This document shows positions 5,336 through 11,750 of a DNA stretch of 11,750 nt, one piece after another (the stretch's first letter is position 1; the number at the start of each line of letters is the position of its first letter). The notes under the pieces were generated by a model. That model did no database searches, was not told the origin of the DNA, and saw only the letters and a program-made list of their open reading frames with translations. This DNA comes from Clostridiales bacterium (GTDB taxonomy: Bacteria; Bacillota; Clostridia; Christensenellales; Borkfalkiaceae). Both the position numbers and the translations under genes were made by a program. Location: assembly GCA_015069525.1 (NCBI GenBank), contig SVIK01000044.1, forward strand, positions 1 to 11,750, read 5' to 3'.

Positions 5336-6391
5336 ATGTTTCAAGAGGAAGATTTTATCGATGAAAATTTAACCGTTGCCACCAAGACGGAATACGATTA
5401 CGAAGAGAACGTACTGCGTCCCAAAACGATGGCAGACTACGTCGGGCAACAAAAGGTTAAAGAGAATTTAAGCGTGTACATCTCGGCGGCGAAGGCGCGT
5501 GGCGAGGCGCTCGACCACGTCCTTTTATACGGCCCTCCCGGGCTTGGTAAAACGACGCTTTCGCATATTATAGCAAGCGAGATGGGCGCGTCTATCAAAA
5601 TGACTAGCGGACCTGCTATCGAGCGTAGCGGGGATTTGGCGGCAATACTTACCAACCTCAACGAGGGGGACGTTTTATTCATAGACGAAATTCACCGTTT
5701 GCACCGTTCGGTGGAAGAAATGCTGTATTCGGCGATGGAAGATTACGCGCTCGATATCATCGTAGGCAAAGGCCCGTCCGCGCGCAATATCCGTTTCACG
5801 TTAAACAAGTTCACGTTGGTAGGCGCAACGACGAAGATAGGCATGCTTGCGCCTCCCTTGCGGGATAGATTTGGTATCATCAACCGTTTGGAAATGTATA
5901 CGAGCGAGGAACTCAAAGACATCGTCACCCGTTCGGCAAAGGCGCTTGATATAGCGATAGACGAGCAGGGCGCGGAGGAGATTGCCCGCCGTAGCCGTGG
6001 CACGCCCCGTATTGCCAACCGTTTGTTAAAACGCGTCCGCGATTTTTCGCTGGTAAAGGGGAGCAAAGAAATCACGAGAGAGGACGCGGATTTTGCCCTT
6101 TCGCGGTTGGAGATTGACGAGCTTGGTTTAGACCAAACGGACAGAAACCTGCTCCGTGCGTTGATAGAGAAATTCAACGGTGGCCCTGCGGGGTTGGAAA
6201 CGCTCGCCGCGACGACGGGCGAGGACGCAAACACGATTGAGGACGTGTACGAGCCGTATTTATTACAGCTTGGCTTTATTGCGCGCACGGCGCGTGGTAG
6301 AATTTGCTTGAAAGAGGGGTATAAGCACATGGGCTTAGAACCGAGCGTCAAAGCAAGAAGACAACTTTCGATATTCGAGGACGAGGAATAA
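5336..6391 (+). CDS. ruvB: Holliday junction branch migration ATPase RuvB
   Basis: RuvB is the hexameric AAA+ motor that pulls DNA through the RuvA-junction complex. In the 351-residue protein the Walker A is GPPGLGKT (66-73), Walker B is DEIH (117-120), the sensor 1 region is VGATT (162-166), and the arginine-finger region is LRDRFG (175-180). The C-terminal winged-helix domain that contacts DNA includes RTARGR near residue 320. The start is preceded by GGGGA, eight bases from the ATG. Its stop is one base before the queA GTG, so the operon is tightly coupled. Confidence 0.97.
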   Translation: MFQEEDFIDENLTVATKTEYDYEENVLRPKTMADYVGQQKVKENLSVYISAAKARGEALDHVLLYGPPGLGKTTLSHIIASEMGASIKMTSGPAIERSGDLAAILTNLNEGDVLFIDEIHRLHRSVEEMLYSAMEDYALDIIVGKGPSARNIRFTLNKFTLVGATTKIGMLAPPLRDRFGIINRLEMYTSEELKDIVTRSAKALDIAIDEQGAEEIARRSRGTPRIANRLLKRVRDFSLVKGSKEITREDADFALSRLEIDELGLDQTDRNLLRALIEKFNGGPAGLETLAATTGEDANTIEDVYEPYLLQLGFIARTARGRICLKEGYKHMGLEPSVKARRQLSIFEDEE

Positions 6392-6392
6392 A

Positions 6393-7427
6393 GTGGAGAA
6401 GGTACGGTATACAAAGCGGGATTTCTATTACGATTTACCCGAAGAACGCATAGCGCAAACGCCCGCTGAACCGCGCGATTCTTCACGGCTTTTGGTGTAT
6501 AACCGCGAGGATAAAAGCATCGCGGATAAGCATTTTTACGATATTGTCGATTATTTGCAGGAAGGGGATTTGCTCGTCGTCAACAACACGAAGGTTATTC
6601 CTGCGCGCATGTACGCGAAAACGCAACACGGTGGCGCGGTAGAAATTCTACTGTTAAAACGGCACGATTTAAAGGTTTGGGAAGCGCTCATGCGCCCTGG
6701 CAAAAAGGGCAAAATCGGCGCAAAAATGACGGTTTCTAACGAACTGTCGTTCACGGTCAAGGATATCACGGACACGGGCGAGCGTATTTTGGAATTCGAA
6801 TACGACGGCTCGTTTGAAGACGTGCTCTCGCGCGTAGGTACGATGCCGTTGCCCCCGTACATCAAGGAAAAATTAGAAAACCAAGCGCGCTATAACACCG
6901 TGTACAGCAAAATCGACGGTAGCGCGGCTGCGCCGACGGCAGGCTTGCATTTCACGGACGAGCTGTTAAAAAAGCTCGAAGATAAGGGAGTGGAGCGCGC
7001 GGAAGTATTATTGCACGTAGGGCTTGGCACTTTCCGTCCTGTCAGCGAGGAGATTATCACCGACCATAAAATGCACTCGGAATACTATGAAATCAGCGCG
7101 CAGTCGGCGGAGAAGATAAACAAAGCCAAGCGGGAGGGCAGACGTGTCATCGCCGTAGGTACGACGTCGGTACGTACGCTTGAAAGCGTGGCGGACGAAA
7201 ACGGATTTGTCAAAGCGTGTAGCGGAAACACGGAAATTTTCTTGTATCCGCCGTATAAGATGAAATGCGTAGACGCGCTCATTACCAATTTCCATTTACC
7301 CGAGAGTACGCTTATCATGCTTGTGGCGTGTTTGACGGGCAGGGAAGAAATTTTGTCCGTATACGATTACGCGGTAAAAAACGAGTATCGCTTTTTCAGC
7401 TTTGGCGATAGTATGTTTATCCAATAA
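6393..7427 (+). CDS. queA: S-adenosylmethionine:tRNA ribosyltransferase-isomerase QueA
   Basis: QueA transfers the ribosyl part of SAM to preQ1 at tRNA position 34 and isomerises it to epoxyqueuosine, the penultimate step of queuosine synthesis. The 344 residues match the family length. Recognisable segments are FYYDLPEERIAQTPAEPRDSSRLL at the N-terminus, VNNTKVIPAR, RPGKKGKIG, PTAGLHFT (181-188) and the C-terminal FHLPESTLIML. The only usable start is the GTG at 6393, one base after the ruvB stop, with a GAGGA-type site inside the ruvB end. The ruvB-queA order is common in Firmicutes, where tgt usually follows. Here tgt is absent and a metal regulator takes its place. Confidence 0.96.
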   Translation: MEKVRYTKRDFYYDLPEERIAQTPAEPRDSSRLLVYNREDKSIADKHFYDIVDYLQEGDLLVVNNTKVIPARMYAKTQHGGAVEILLLKRHDLKVWEALMRPGKKGKIGAKMTVSNELSFTVKDITDTGERILEFEYDGSFEDVLSRVGTMPLPPYIKEKLENQARYNTVYSKIDGSAAAPTAGLHFTDELLKKLEDKGVERAEVLLHVGLGTFRPVSEEIITDHKMHSEYYEISAQSAEKINKAKREGRRVIAVGTTSVRTLESVADENGFVKACSGNTEIFLYPPYKMKCVDALITNFHLPESTLIMLVACLTGREEILSVYDYAVKNEYRFFSFGDSMFIQ

Positions 7428-7436
7428 GGAGAAAAT

Positions 7437-7805
7437 ATGAACAACGCAAATTTCAACCAATCGGAACAAGACTATTTAGAAAGTCTTTTAATGTTGTCGA
7501 AAAACAACGAAGTCGTGCACCGTATCGACGTAGCCAAGCGCATGAGCGTATCGGGGGCGGCGGTGAATAAGGCGATGAAACTGCTTTGTGAAAAGGGGTA
7601 CGTATACGAAGACGGCAAACATTTGTATTTAACGAAGTCGGGCAAAGCGTATGCGGAAAAGGTATACGAAAAGCATTGTATTATCCGTGGCTTTTTGCAA
7701 AAGCTGGGCGTCAGCCCCGACAACGCGGAAGAGGACGCCTGCCGTATGGAGCACCTCGTTTGTGAAGAAACGTTTGAAAAAATGAAGGAATTTTTAGAAA
7801 AGTAA
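7437..7805 (+). CDS. DtxR/MntR-family metal-dependent transcriptional regulator, short form
   Basis: This 122-residue protein has an N-terminal winged helix (about 9-70; QDYLESLLML, then HRIDVAKRMSVSGAAVNKAMKLLCEKGYV) and a dimerisation/metal domain ending EEDACRMEHLVCEETFEKM. Visible metal ligands are Asp12 and Glu15, in the positions of MntR Asp8 and Glu11, and His80, Cys102, Glu105 and His106, the DtxR/IdeR-like set. The Cys at 102 argues for iron rather than strict manganese sensing, by analogy with family studies. Arg84 and Glu98 occupy positions that hold Glu and His ligands in DtxR's second site, so that site is altered. There is no C-terminal SH3-like domain, as in MntR. AAGGAG overlapping the queA stop serves the ATG. 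The feo operon starts about 650 bp downstream behind two dyads and is the probable target. Confidence 0.9.
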   Translation: MNNANFNQSEQDYLESLLMLSKNNEVVHRIDVAKRMSVSGAAVNKAMKLLCEKGYVYEDGKHLYLTKSGKAYAEKVYEKHCIIRGFLQKLGVSPDNAEEDACRMEHLVCEETFEKMKEFLEK

Positions 7806-7811
7806 AACCCC

Positions 7812-8219
7812 ATGAAAAAAATATATAAAATTACAAGTTCATTGTTTTTAATATTCGTTTTAGTTTTTTCCTTTGGAGCATGGAACTGCGGGCCTACTCC
7901 GCCTTGGAACTATAACGACGTGATTTGGTACTCGGAAACCCCTTTTATTGAAGTGGAAAATTCTTCGGAGAAATCCTACGAAGGGGTTATGCGCTTTAAT
8001 GGAAAGGAACAAGAGATATGCTTGCTTTGGGGACCAGCAGGCGGATTTGAGATTATAGACCAGACTCAAAATATCGACGGCGTTGCGGTTGATACGATTA
8101 CTATAATAAATGGTTGGGTAGAATATGATAAAGATACGGCTACGTTAATAATTGAAAGGGATGATTTTTTTAATTACGAATATGAAGAAATTGTATTAAA
8201 GAGGCGGAATATTCAATAA
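7812..8219 (+). CDS. Small exported protein of unknown function
   Basis: This 135-residue protein begins with a signal peptide: basic MKKIYK, then a hydrophobic core (about 9-22, LFLIFVLVFSF), then GAWNCG. The Cys at 26 is tempting as a lipidation site, but AWNC is not a proper lipobox, so export by signal peptidase I or a membrane anchor is equally possible. The mature part is short, rich in acidic and aromatic residues, and beta-like. I do not recognise a family. The gene follows the metal regulator by six bases with no obvious ribosome binding site, so translation may be coupled. Its codon use is more A/T-rich (ATA, TTA, ATT) than the operon before it, suggesting a recently added or fast-evolving gene. 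The operon terminates just after it. Confidence 0.7.
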   Translation: MKKIYKITSSLFLIFVLVFSFGAWNCGPTPPWNYNDVIWYSETPFIEVENSSEKSYEGVMRFNGKEQEICLLWGPAGGFEIIDQTQNIDGVAVDTITIINGWVEYDKDTATLIIERDDFFNYEYEEIVLKRRNIQ

Positions 8220-8236
8220 GATGGGTGAAAGAACAA

Positions 8237-8267
8237 AAAAGCAAGGCAAATTTCCCGCCTTGCTTTT
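8237..8267. terminator. Terminator at the end of the ruvCAB-queA-regulator operon
   Basis: An 11-bp stem (AAAAGCAAGGC 8237-8247 with 8257-8267) surrounds a nine-base loop, with A-rich and T-rich arms that let it work in either direction. It begins 17 bases after the stop of the exported protein. Confidence 0.85.
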
Positions 8268-8331
8268 ATATTATATTGTATATATGGAAGAAAAACCTGA
8301 AAAAAAATTTTTCCAAAAAATGAAAAAATTT

Positions 8332-8347
8332 CTTAACCATGGTTCAT
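8332..8347. promoter_or_regulatory. Regulator box 1 upstream of the feoA promoter
   Basis: CTTAACCATGGTTCAT is an imperfect dyad (TTAACC-AT-GGTTCA core) ending five bases before the -35. It matches box 2 at 8424 in the left arm and centre. An inverted repeat of AACC/GGTT fits the general shape of DtxR-family operators, and the adjacent regulator at 7437 is the natural candidate protein. Confidence 0.6.
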
Positions 8348-8352
8348 TTTTC

Positions 8353-8381
8353 TTGACGGGCGCATATATTAGTGGTATAAT
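8353..8381 (+). promoter_or_regulatory. Promoter of the feo operon
   Basis: TTGACG (8353-8358) and a perfect TATAAT (8376-8381) lie 17 bases apart. The predicted start is near 8388, giving a leader of about 65 bases. A-tracts at 8300-8330 lie upstream and may act as an UP element. Confidence 0.75.
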
Positions 8382-8423
8382 ACGTTTGAAAAAATGATGC
8401 AAGTTTTTTATTTTGCGCAAAAG

Positions 8424-8439
8424 CTTAACCACGGTTAAG
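8424..8439. promoter_or_regulatory. Regulator box 2 in the feoA leader
   Basis: CTTAACC-AC-GGTTAAG is a perfect seven-base-arm dyad. It lies about 44 bp past the predicted start, immediately before the AAAGGAG ribosome binding site (8440-8446). Its centre is 92 bp from box 1. A protein bound here would act as a roadblock or, with box 1, form a loop over the promoter. In RNA the dyad would also pair beside the ribosome binding site. Confidence 0.65.
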
Positions 8440-8452
8440 AAAGGAGTAAAAA

Positions 8453-8674
8453 GTGAGATTATTATCGAAATTAGAGATAGGAGAGAAAGCGACGATAACG
8501 GCGGTCCGAGGGGAAGGTGCGGTACGGCGGAGATTGTTTGACATGGGCATTACGCCGGGCGCGGAGGTATATTTACGGAAGAAAGCGCCTTTGGGGGACC
8601 CGATTGAGATAGCGATACGCGGGTACGAACTGACGCTTCGTAAATCGGAAGCGTCCCAAGTGGAAGTTCAATAA
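8453..8674 (+). CDS. feoA: Ferrous iron transport accessory protein FeoA
   Basis: This 73-residue FeoA/SH3-like cytoplasmic protein is thought to bind FeoB and modulate its activity. Family features are the N-terminal LSKLEIGEKATI, the central RRRLFDMGITPGAEVYL (26-42), the GDPIEIAIRGYELTLRKSEA segment and a VEV end. The size is normal for a single FeoA domain. The start is the GTG at 8453, six bases after AAAGGAG. It is the first gene of the operon and is separated from feoB by an unusually long, repeat-bearing gap of 133 bp. Confidence 0.95.
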   Translation: MRLLSKLEIGEKATITAVRGEGAVRRRLFDMGITPGAEVYLRKKAPLGDPIEIAIRGYELTLRKSEASQVEVQ

Positions 8675-8687
8675 GTAGGCGCGGAGT

Positions 8688-8713
8688 GCGGAGAGCCTCC
8701 GCGGAGAGCCTCC
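8688..8713 (+). repeat. Tandem 13-bp repeat forming two small hairpins
   Basis: GCGGAGAGCCTCC occurs twice head to tail (8688-8700 and 8701-8713). Each copy with the next base can fold as CGGAG-AGC-CTCCG, and the junction is the palindrome CTCCGCGGAG (8697-8706). It lies 14 bases after the feoA stop and is much more G/C-rich than its surroundings. No T tract follows, so it is not a standard terminator; mRNA processing or stability control is possible. Confidence 0.7.
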
Positions 8714-8726
8714 GTTCCCAAGTTTT

Positions 8727-8771
8727 TCTATCTTTCGTTATCGTATAGATGTAAGATAGACGTAAACGAAA
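8727..8771 (+). repeat. Interleaved inverted repeats between feoA and feoB
   Basis: TCTATCTT (8727-8734) pairs with AAGATAGA (8753-8760), and TTTCGTT (8733-8739) pairs with AACGAAA (8765-8771). The order A-B-A'-B' allows either two alternative helices or a pseudoknot-like fold, about 36 bases before the feoB ATG. The function is unknown. Confidence 0.45.
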
Positions 8772-8807
8772 AAATAAGAGTAAGAAACCTAAATTAAAGG
8801 AGAAAAA

Positions 8808-11063
8808 ATGTTAAAATTTGCATTAGCAGGCAACCCAAACTCGGGCAAAACGACGTTGTTCAACGCGTTAACGGGTAGTACGGCGCACGTAGGCAATTGG
8901 CCGGGGGTTACGGTTGACAAACGCGAAGGGACGTATAAAAAGGGTGCAGAACCGATAGGAATAGTCGACCTTCCTGGTATTTATTCCCTTTCGCCATATA
9001 CGCCCGAAGAGGTAATTTCGCGTAATTTCCTTTTGAGCGACGAAATCAACGGTATTATCAATATCGTCGACGCCACCAACTTGGAAAGAAACTTGTATCT
9101 TACCACGCAACTTATGGAATTGGGCGTGCCGATGGTAATTGCGCTCAATATGACGGACGTCCTTGACAAGCAAGGGGACAAAATCGACGTACGCGCTTTG
9201 GAAAGACGGATTGGCTATCCCGTAGTGGAGATTTCCGCTTTAAAGGGTACGAACGTAGACGATTTAATGGAAAAAGCGACGGAAGCCATTAAAACGAAAA
9301 GAGTGGGCGAAACGGTGCTTAAAGACAGCTTGCTCGGCTCGGCGATAGCCAATGCGGAGATTGCGCTTAAACTCAAAGGAGTATACGCTCCCTTGTTCCA
9401 TGCGGTAAAGCTTGTAGAGAAAGACGAAATCGAGGTAAAGAGCCATCCCGAAGAAGCGAAAGCGGTAGAGGCGTTTATCCAAGCCAACGCAGGCGGAAGG
9501 GAAATCGATACGGAAGCGGAAATCGCCGACGCAAGATATAAATACATAACCTCCCGTTTTTCCACAACGCTTACCCGCGCGAGAAAGCTTGATTATAACG
9601 AGCTTTCCAAATCGAATAAAGCGGATAAAGTGTTGACGCATAAATGGTTTGGTATTCCCATTTTCCTCATAATCTTGTTTGCTGTATTCCATTTGACCTT
9701 CTCGGAAAACGTGCTGTATTTGGGCAGTATTATCCCTTCTTTTGGAGAGTGGTGTGGGCAAGAAGGTAGCGTTGCGAAAGGTATTTTCTTTGGGGACGGG
9801 CTCAATTCCCCTGGTGTCATCCTATTCAACGCGCTCGATTTATTGACGAGTAAGATAGGCGAGTGGATGGGCATGGGTTTAGAAGGATTAGGCGCGCACG
9901 AAGCGGTTGTCGGCTTGGTTTGCGACGGCGTATGGGGCGGTATTTCCTCCGTACTTTCCTTCCTCCCTCAAATTCTTGTGCTCTTCTTATTCTTCTCCAT
10001 TTTGGAGGATTCGGGCTATATGGCGCGCGTAGCGTTTATGCTCGATAGAATATTCCGTCGTTTCGGCGTATCGGGTAGGGCGTTCATGCCCATGATTATG
10101 GGTTTTGGCTGTTCCGTTCCCGCAATGATTAACACGAGAACGATGGCAGACCAAAAGGAAAGAGAAGCAACGGTACGGGTAATTCCTTTCTTCTCTTGCG
10201 GAGCGAAGATGCCCATTTTGCTTGCGATTGCAGGCGGTATCGTGGAAAAATTCGGCATTGGCAATGCGGATATCATCACCTATTCCATGTACCTTTTGGG
10301 TATGGTGGTGGCAATGCTCTCGCTCCTTATTATGCGCAACACGACGATGCGTGGCGAAGCTTCTCCCTTTATTATGGAGCTCCCTATCTATCACATGCCA
10401 GGCTTCAAAAATTTGATGTTGCACCTTTGGGATAAGGCGAAACACTTTATCCAAAAAGCGTTCACGATTATCCTCGTTTCCTGCGTTATCGTTTGGTTCC
10501 TTTCCAACTTCGGTTGGGCATGGAACTACGTAGGGGAGAATATGGACCAATCTATTCTCGCTTCTATCGGTAAGCTTATTCAACCGTTTTTCACACCGCT
10601 CGGCTTTGGCAGTCAGCTTTCGTCTACGGGCTGGGTATTTGCAGTTGCCGCGTTGACGGGCTTGATAGCGAAAGAGGACGTTATCGCAACGTTCGGCACG
10701 CTTGCAGGTTGCCTTATGGCAGGGTTCGAAGTGTCGGGCGCGTTGGAAGAAGGGGTAGAAGAAGTCATCGTCATGATTACGTCCACGGGCATTTCTATCC
10801 CTGCGCTCCTTGCGTTTATTGCCTTTAACATGCTCACTATTCCTTGCTTTGCGGCGGTCGCGACGGCGAAGGCGGAAATTGGCAAAGGCAAATTCAAATG
10901 GACGCTTTTGTTCTGGATATTCACTTCCTACCTCGTCTCGACCATGGTATATACGATTGGGGAATTTTGGTGGACGTCGTTCATTTGGGCGAGCGTAGCG
11001 ATAATCACGACAATCGCTATCGTCTTATATAATAAAAAGGCGGATAAAAAGGGAAAAGTATGA
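8808..11063 (+). CDS. feoB: Ferrous iron transporter FeoB
   Basis: This 751-residue inner-membrane protein imports Fe2+ under anaerobic conditions. The N-terminal G domain is complete: GNPNSGKT (8-15), Thr35 in VGNWPGVT, DLPG (54-57), NMTD (114-117) and SALKG (143-147). A helical spacer (about 165-270) follows, then a polytopic membrane domain with the two Gate-type cores, GFGCSVPA (432-439, Cys435) and SCGAKMP (463-469, Cys464). The second differs from the CSARLP form of enterobacterial FeoB and resembles the SCGAK variant seen in many anaerobes. AAAGGAG stands five bases before the ATG. The stop overlaps the start of the Cys-rich partner (ATGA). Confidence 0.97.
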   Translation: MLKFALAGNPNSGKTTLFNALTGSTAHVGNWPGVTVDKREGTYKKGAEPIGIVDLPGIYSLSPYTPEEVISRNFLLSDEINGIINIVDATNLERNLYLTTQLMELGVPMVIALNMTDVLDKQGDKIDVRALERRIGYPVVEISALKGTNVDDLMEKATEAIKTKRVGETVLKDSLLGSAIANAEIALKLKGVYAPLFHAVKLVEKDEIEVKSHPEEAKAVEAFIQANAGGREIDTEAEIADARYKYITSRFSTTLTRARKLDYNELSKSNKADKVLTHKWFGIPIFLIILFAVFHLTFSENVLYLGSIIPSFGEWCGQEGSVAKGIFFGDGLNSPGVILFNALDLLTSKIGEWMGMGLEGLGAHEAVVGLVCDGVWGGISSVLSFLPQILVLFLFFSILEDSGYMARVAFMLDRIFRRFGVSGRAFMPMIMGFGCSVPAMINTRTMADQKEREATVRVIPFFSCGAKMPILLAIAGGIVEKFGIGNADIITYSMYLLGMVVAMLSLLIMRNTTMRGEASPFIMELPIYHMPGFKNLMLHLWDKAKHFIQKAFTIILVSCVIVWFLSNFGWAWNYVGENMDQSILASIGKLIQPFFTPLGFGSQLSSTGWVFAVAALTGLIAKEDVIATFGTLAGCLMAGFEVSGALEEGVEEVIVMITSTGISIPALLAFIAFNMLTIPCFAAVATAKAEIGKGKFKWTLLFWIFTSYLVSTMVYTIGEFWWTSFIWASVAIITTIAIVLYNKKADKKGKV

Positions 11064-11308
11064 AACCGATAGACATCATTATTATCGTAGGCGTAGCGCT
11101 TATCGTCGTAGGGATAATCGCGCTCGTCGTATGGAGAAAAAAGACGGGCAAAGATAACGGTTGCGGTTGTGGCTGTGGCGGTTGTAGCAGTTGTTCAAGC
11201 GCTTCTGCCTGTCCCACGGCAAAAAAAGCCTTGGAAGAAAAGGAAGAAGCAAATACGCCCGAGGACGTGGAATGCCCCGAAGATAGCCAAGATACGGTAA
11301 ACGAATAA
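11060..11308 (+). CDS. FeoB-associated Cys-rich membrane protein
   Basis: This 82-residue protein has one N-terminal membrane span (about 4-25, IDIIIIVGVALIVVGIIALVVW), a basic RKK stop signal, and a cysteine cluster CGCGCGGCSSCSSASAC (Cys35, 37, 39, 42, 45, 51). This matches the small FeoB-associated family found after feoB in Firmicutes. The cytoplasmic cysteines may pass or sense Fe2+ at FeoB, but the role is not established. A 31-residue acidic tail with one more Cys (72) makes it longer than many relatives. Overlap with the feoB stop (ATGA) shows coupled translation. Confidence 0.93.
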   Translation: MKPIDIIIIVGVALIVVGIIALVVWRKKTGKDNGCGCGCGGCSSCSSASACPTAKKALEEKEEANTPEDVECPEDSQDTVNE

Positions 11309-11313
11309 CGAAA

Positions 11314-11347
11314 ATAAAAAAAGAGCAACGGCATAGGTGCGTCACTC
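11314..11347 (-). terminator. Minus-strand terminator, probably for the TfoX-like gene
   Basis: An 8-bp stem (11347-11340 with 11330-11323) contains two G-U pairs when read on the minus strand, which become mismatches on the plus strand. A T-rich run of nine bases follows on the minus strand (complement of 11314-11322). It lies directly after the Cys-rich protein gene, back to back with the feo terminator. Confidence 0.6.
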
Positions 11348-11370
11348 ATAGGGATTTTTTAGACATTATA

Positions 11371-11405
11371 AAAGGATAGCAAAATTTTGCTATCCTTTAC
11401 TTTTT
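11371..11405. terminator. Terminator of the feo operon (bidirectional)
   Basis: A perfect 28-bp palindrome (11371-11398; arms AAAGGATAGCAAAA and TTTTGCTATCCTTT) is followed on the plus strand by ACTTTTT. Its A/T ends allow use from both sides, so it can also stop transcripts of the minus-strand gene at 11518. Confidence 0.85.
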
Positions 11406-11517
11406 GCTTTGCAAAACACACGGCTTTCTTTTGAAAGTATAGTGTGCTACACTTTTGAAAATCTTTCCACAAAAAAATTCCCCACAAAAAATATCAACTC
11501 GATAAATTGGAATTTGT

Positions 11518-11750
11518 TTATTTCTTTTTCCTCGGTTCGGGAAGTTCCTCGTGCATTGCTTCAAATAGTTTTTTCAAAAGCTCTTTATCCTCAATATCTT
11601 CTACAAGAAGCATCTCTTTTGCGCCTTCGTATGGCAGTTCTCTCGGTGCGTTTGGCAGCAATAAGGCTGCCGATTTCGTAGGCTTTACAAGTAAGCGGTT
11701 ATCATAAATACCACCAACGACCTTGCCACCATAGTACAGCACATATTCGC
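11518..11750 (-). CDS. TfoX/Sxy-family N-terminal domain protein, partial: N-terminus beyond the right edge
   Basis: 77 codons are visible, and the frame stays open through the right edge (EY precedes VLYYGGK), so the GTG at 11742 is internal and not a true start. The segment EYVLYYGGKVVGGIYDNRLLVKP, then AKEMLLVEDIEDKELLKKLFEAMHEELPEP and a lysine tail, matches the single-domain TfoX_N proteins common in Clostridia. The family is named after the TfoX/Sxy competence regulators of Proteobacteria, but these clostridial members have no demonstrated competence role. The gene converges on the feo operon and has its own terminator at 11314-11347, or shares the palindrome at 11371. The 119 bases between that palindrome and this gene hold only short weak hairpins. 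Confidence 0.85.
   Translation of the reverse strand, partial: EYVLYYGGKVVGGIYDNRLLVKPTKSAALLLPNAPRELPYEGAKEMLLVEDIEDKELLKKLFEAMHEELPEPRKKK

Noticed and set aside
5743..6486. A 247-codon minus-strand open frame opposite ruvB and the start of queA.
   Set aside because: Serine-rich, compositionally odd translation typical of the antisense of a G/C-rich gene; RuvB is unmistakable on the plus strand.
7860..7892. Lipoprotein lipobox in the exported protein (GAWNC).
   Set aside because: Positions -3 to -1 are A-W-N, not the small-residue pattern of a lipobox; only a signal peptide is claimed.
11467..11491. Two direct CCACAAAAAA half-sites resembling the XRE operator arms.
   Set aside because: They lack the inverted TGTGG partner and lie past the end of a gene, so they are probably chance in an A-rich stretch.

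Overview
The window looks like an ordinary chromosomal stretch of a low-to-moderate GC, Clostridia-like Firmicute. Support comes from sigma-A type promoters close to TTGACA-17-TATAAT, purine-rich ribosome binding sites, the gene order ruvC-ruvA-ruvB-queA, a clostridial-type EF-G paralogue, a ferrous iron operon ending in a FeoB-associated Cys-rich protein, and a TfoX-like protein of the kind common in that group. The genus cannot be read from the sequence. No mobile element, CRISPR array, tRNA or rRNA was seen.

Layout. Positions 1-1526 (minus) hold the N-terminal 508 residues of an EF-G-like GTPase that runs off the left edge. Positions 1530-1811 are a dense regulatory region. It holds the promoter of the EF-G-like gene. 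It also holds a second, consensus-quality minus-strand promoter whose spacer carries a CCACA-N4-TGTGG palindrome, and a minus-strand terminator only about 35 bases past the predicted start of that transcript. A small XRE repressor gene follows (1812-2006, plus). Next come a cysteine desulfurase (2044-3183) and a 56-residue 2[4Fe-4S] ferredoxin (3273-3443), each with its own promoter. A 66-residue protein of unknown function lies on the minus strand (3580-3780) behind a roughly 150-base structured leader.

From 4086 a tight plus-strand operon encodes RuvC, RuvA, RuvB (Holliday junction processing) and QueA (queuosine synthesis). It continues into a DtxR/MntR-type metal-dependent regulator and a small exported protein, and ends at a terminator at 8237-8267. 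The feo operon follows: feoA, feoB and a FeoB-associated Cys-rich membrane protein, read from a promoter flanked by two copies of a TTAACC-N2-GGTT palindrome. These are natural candidate targets of the DtxR-type protein just upstream. Convergent terminators separate feo from a partial TfoX-like gene on the minus strand at the right edge.

How the genes fit together. Ferrous iron uptake (FeoA, FeoB and the Cys-rich protein), its probable repressor, a cysteine desulfurase and a ferredoxin make iron and sulfur handling the common theme. The RuvCAB-QueA operon is housekeeping.

No clearly new multigene system was found. The best leads are the XRE/twin-operator/short-transcript module at 1662-2006 and the structured leader plus orphan small protein at 3580-3964.
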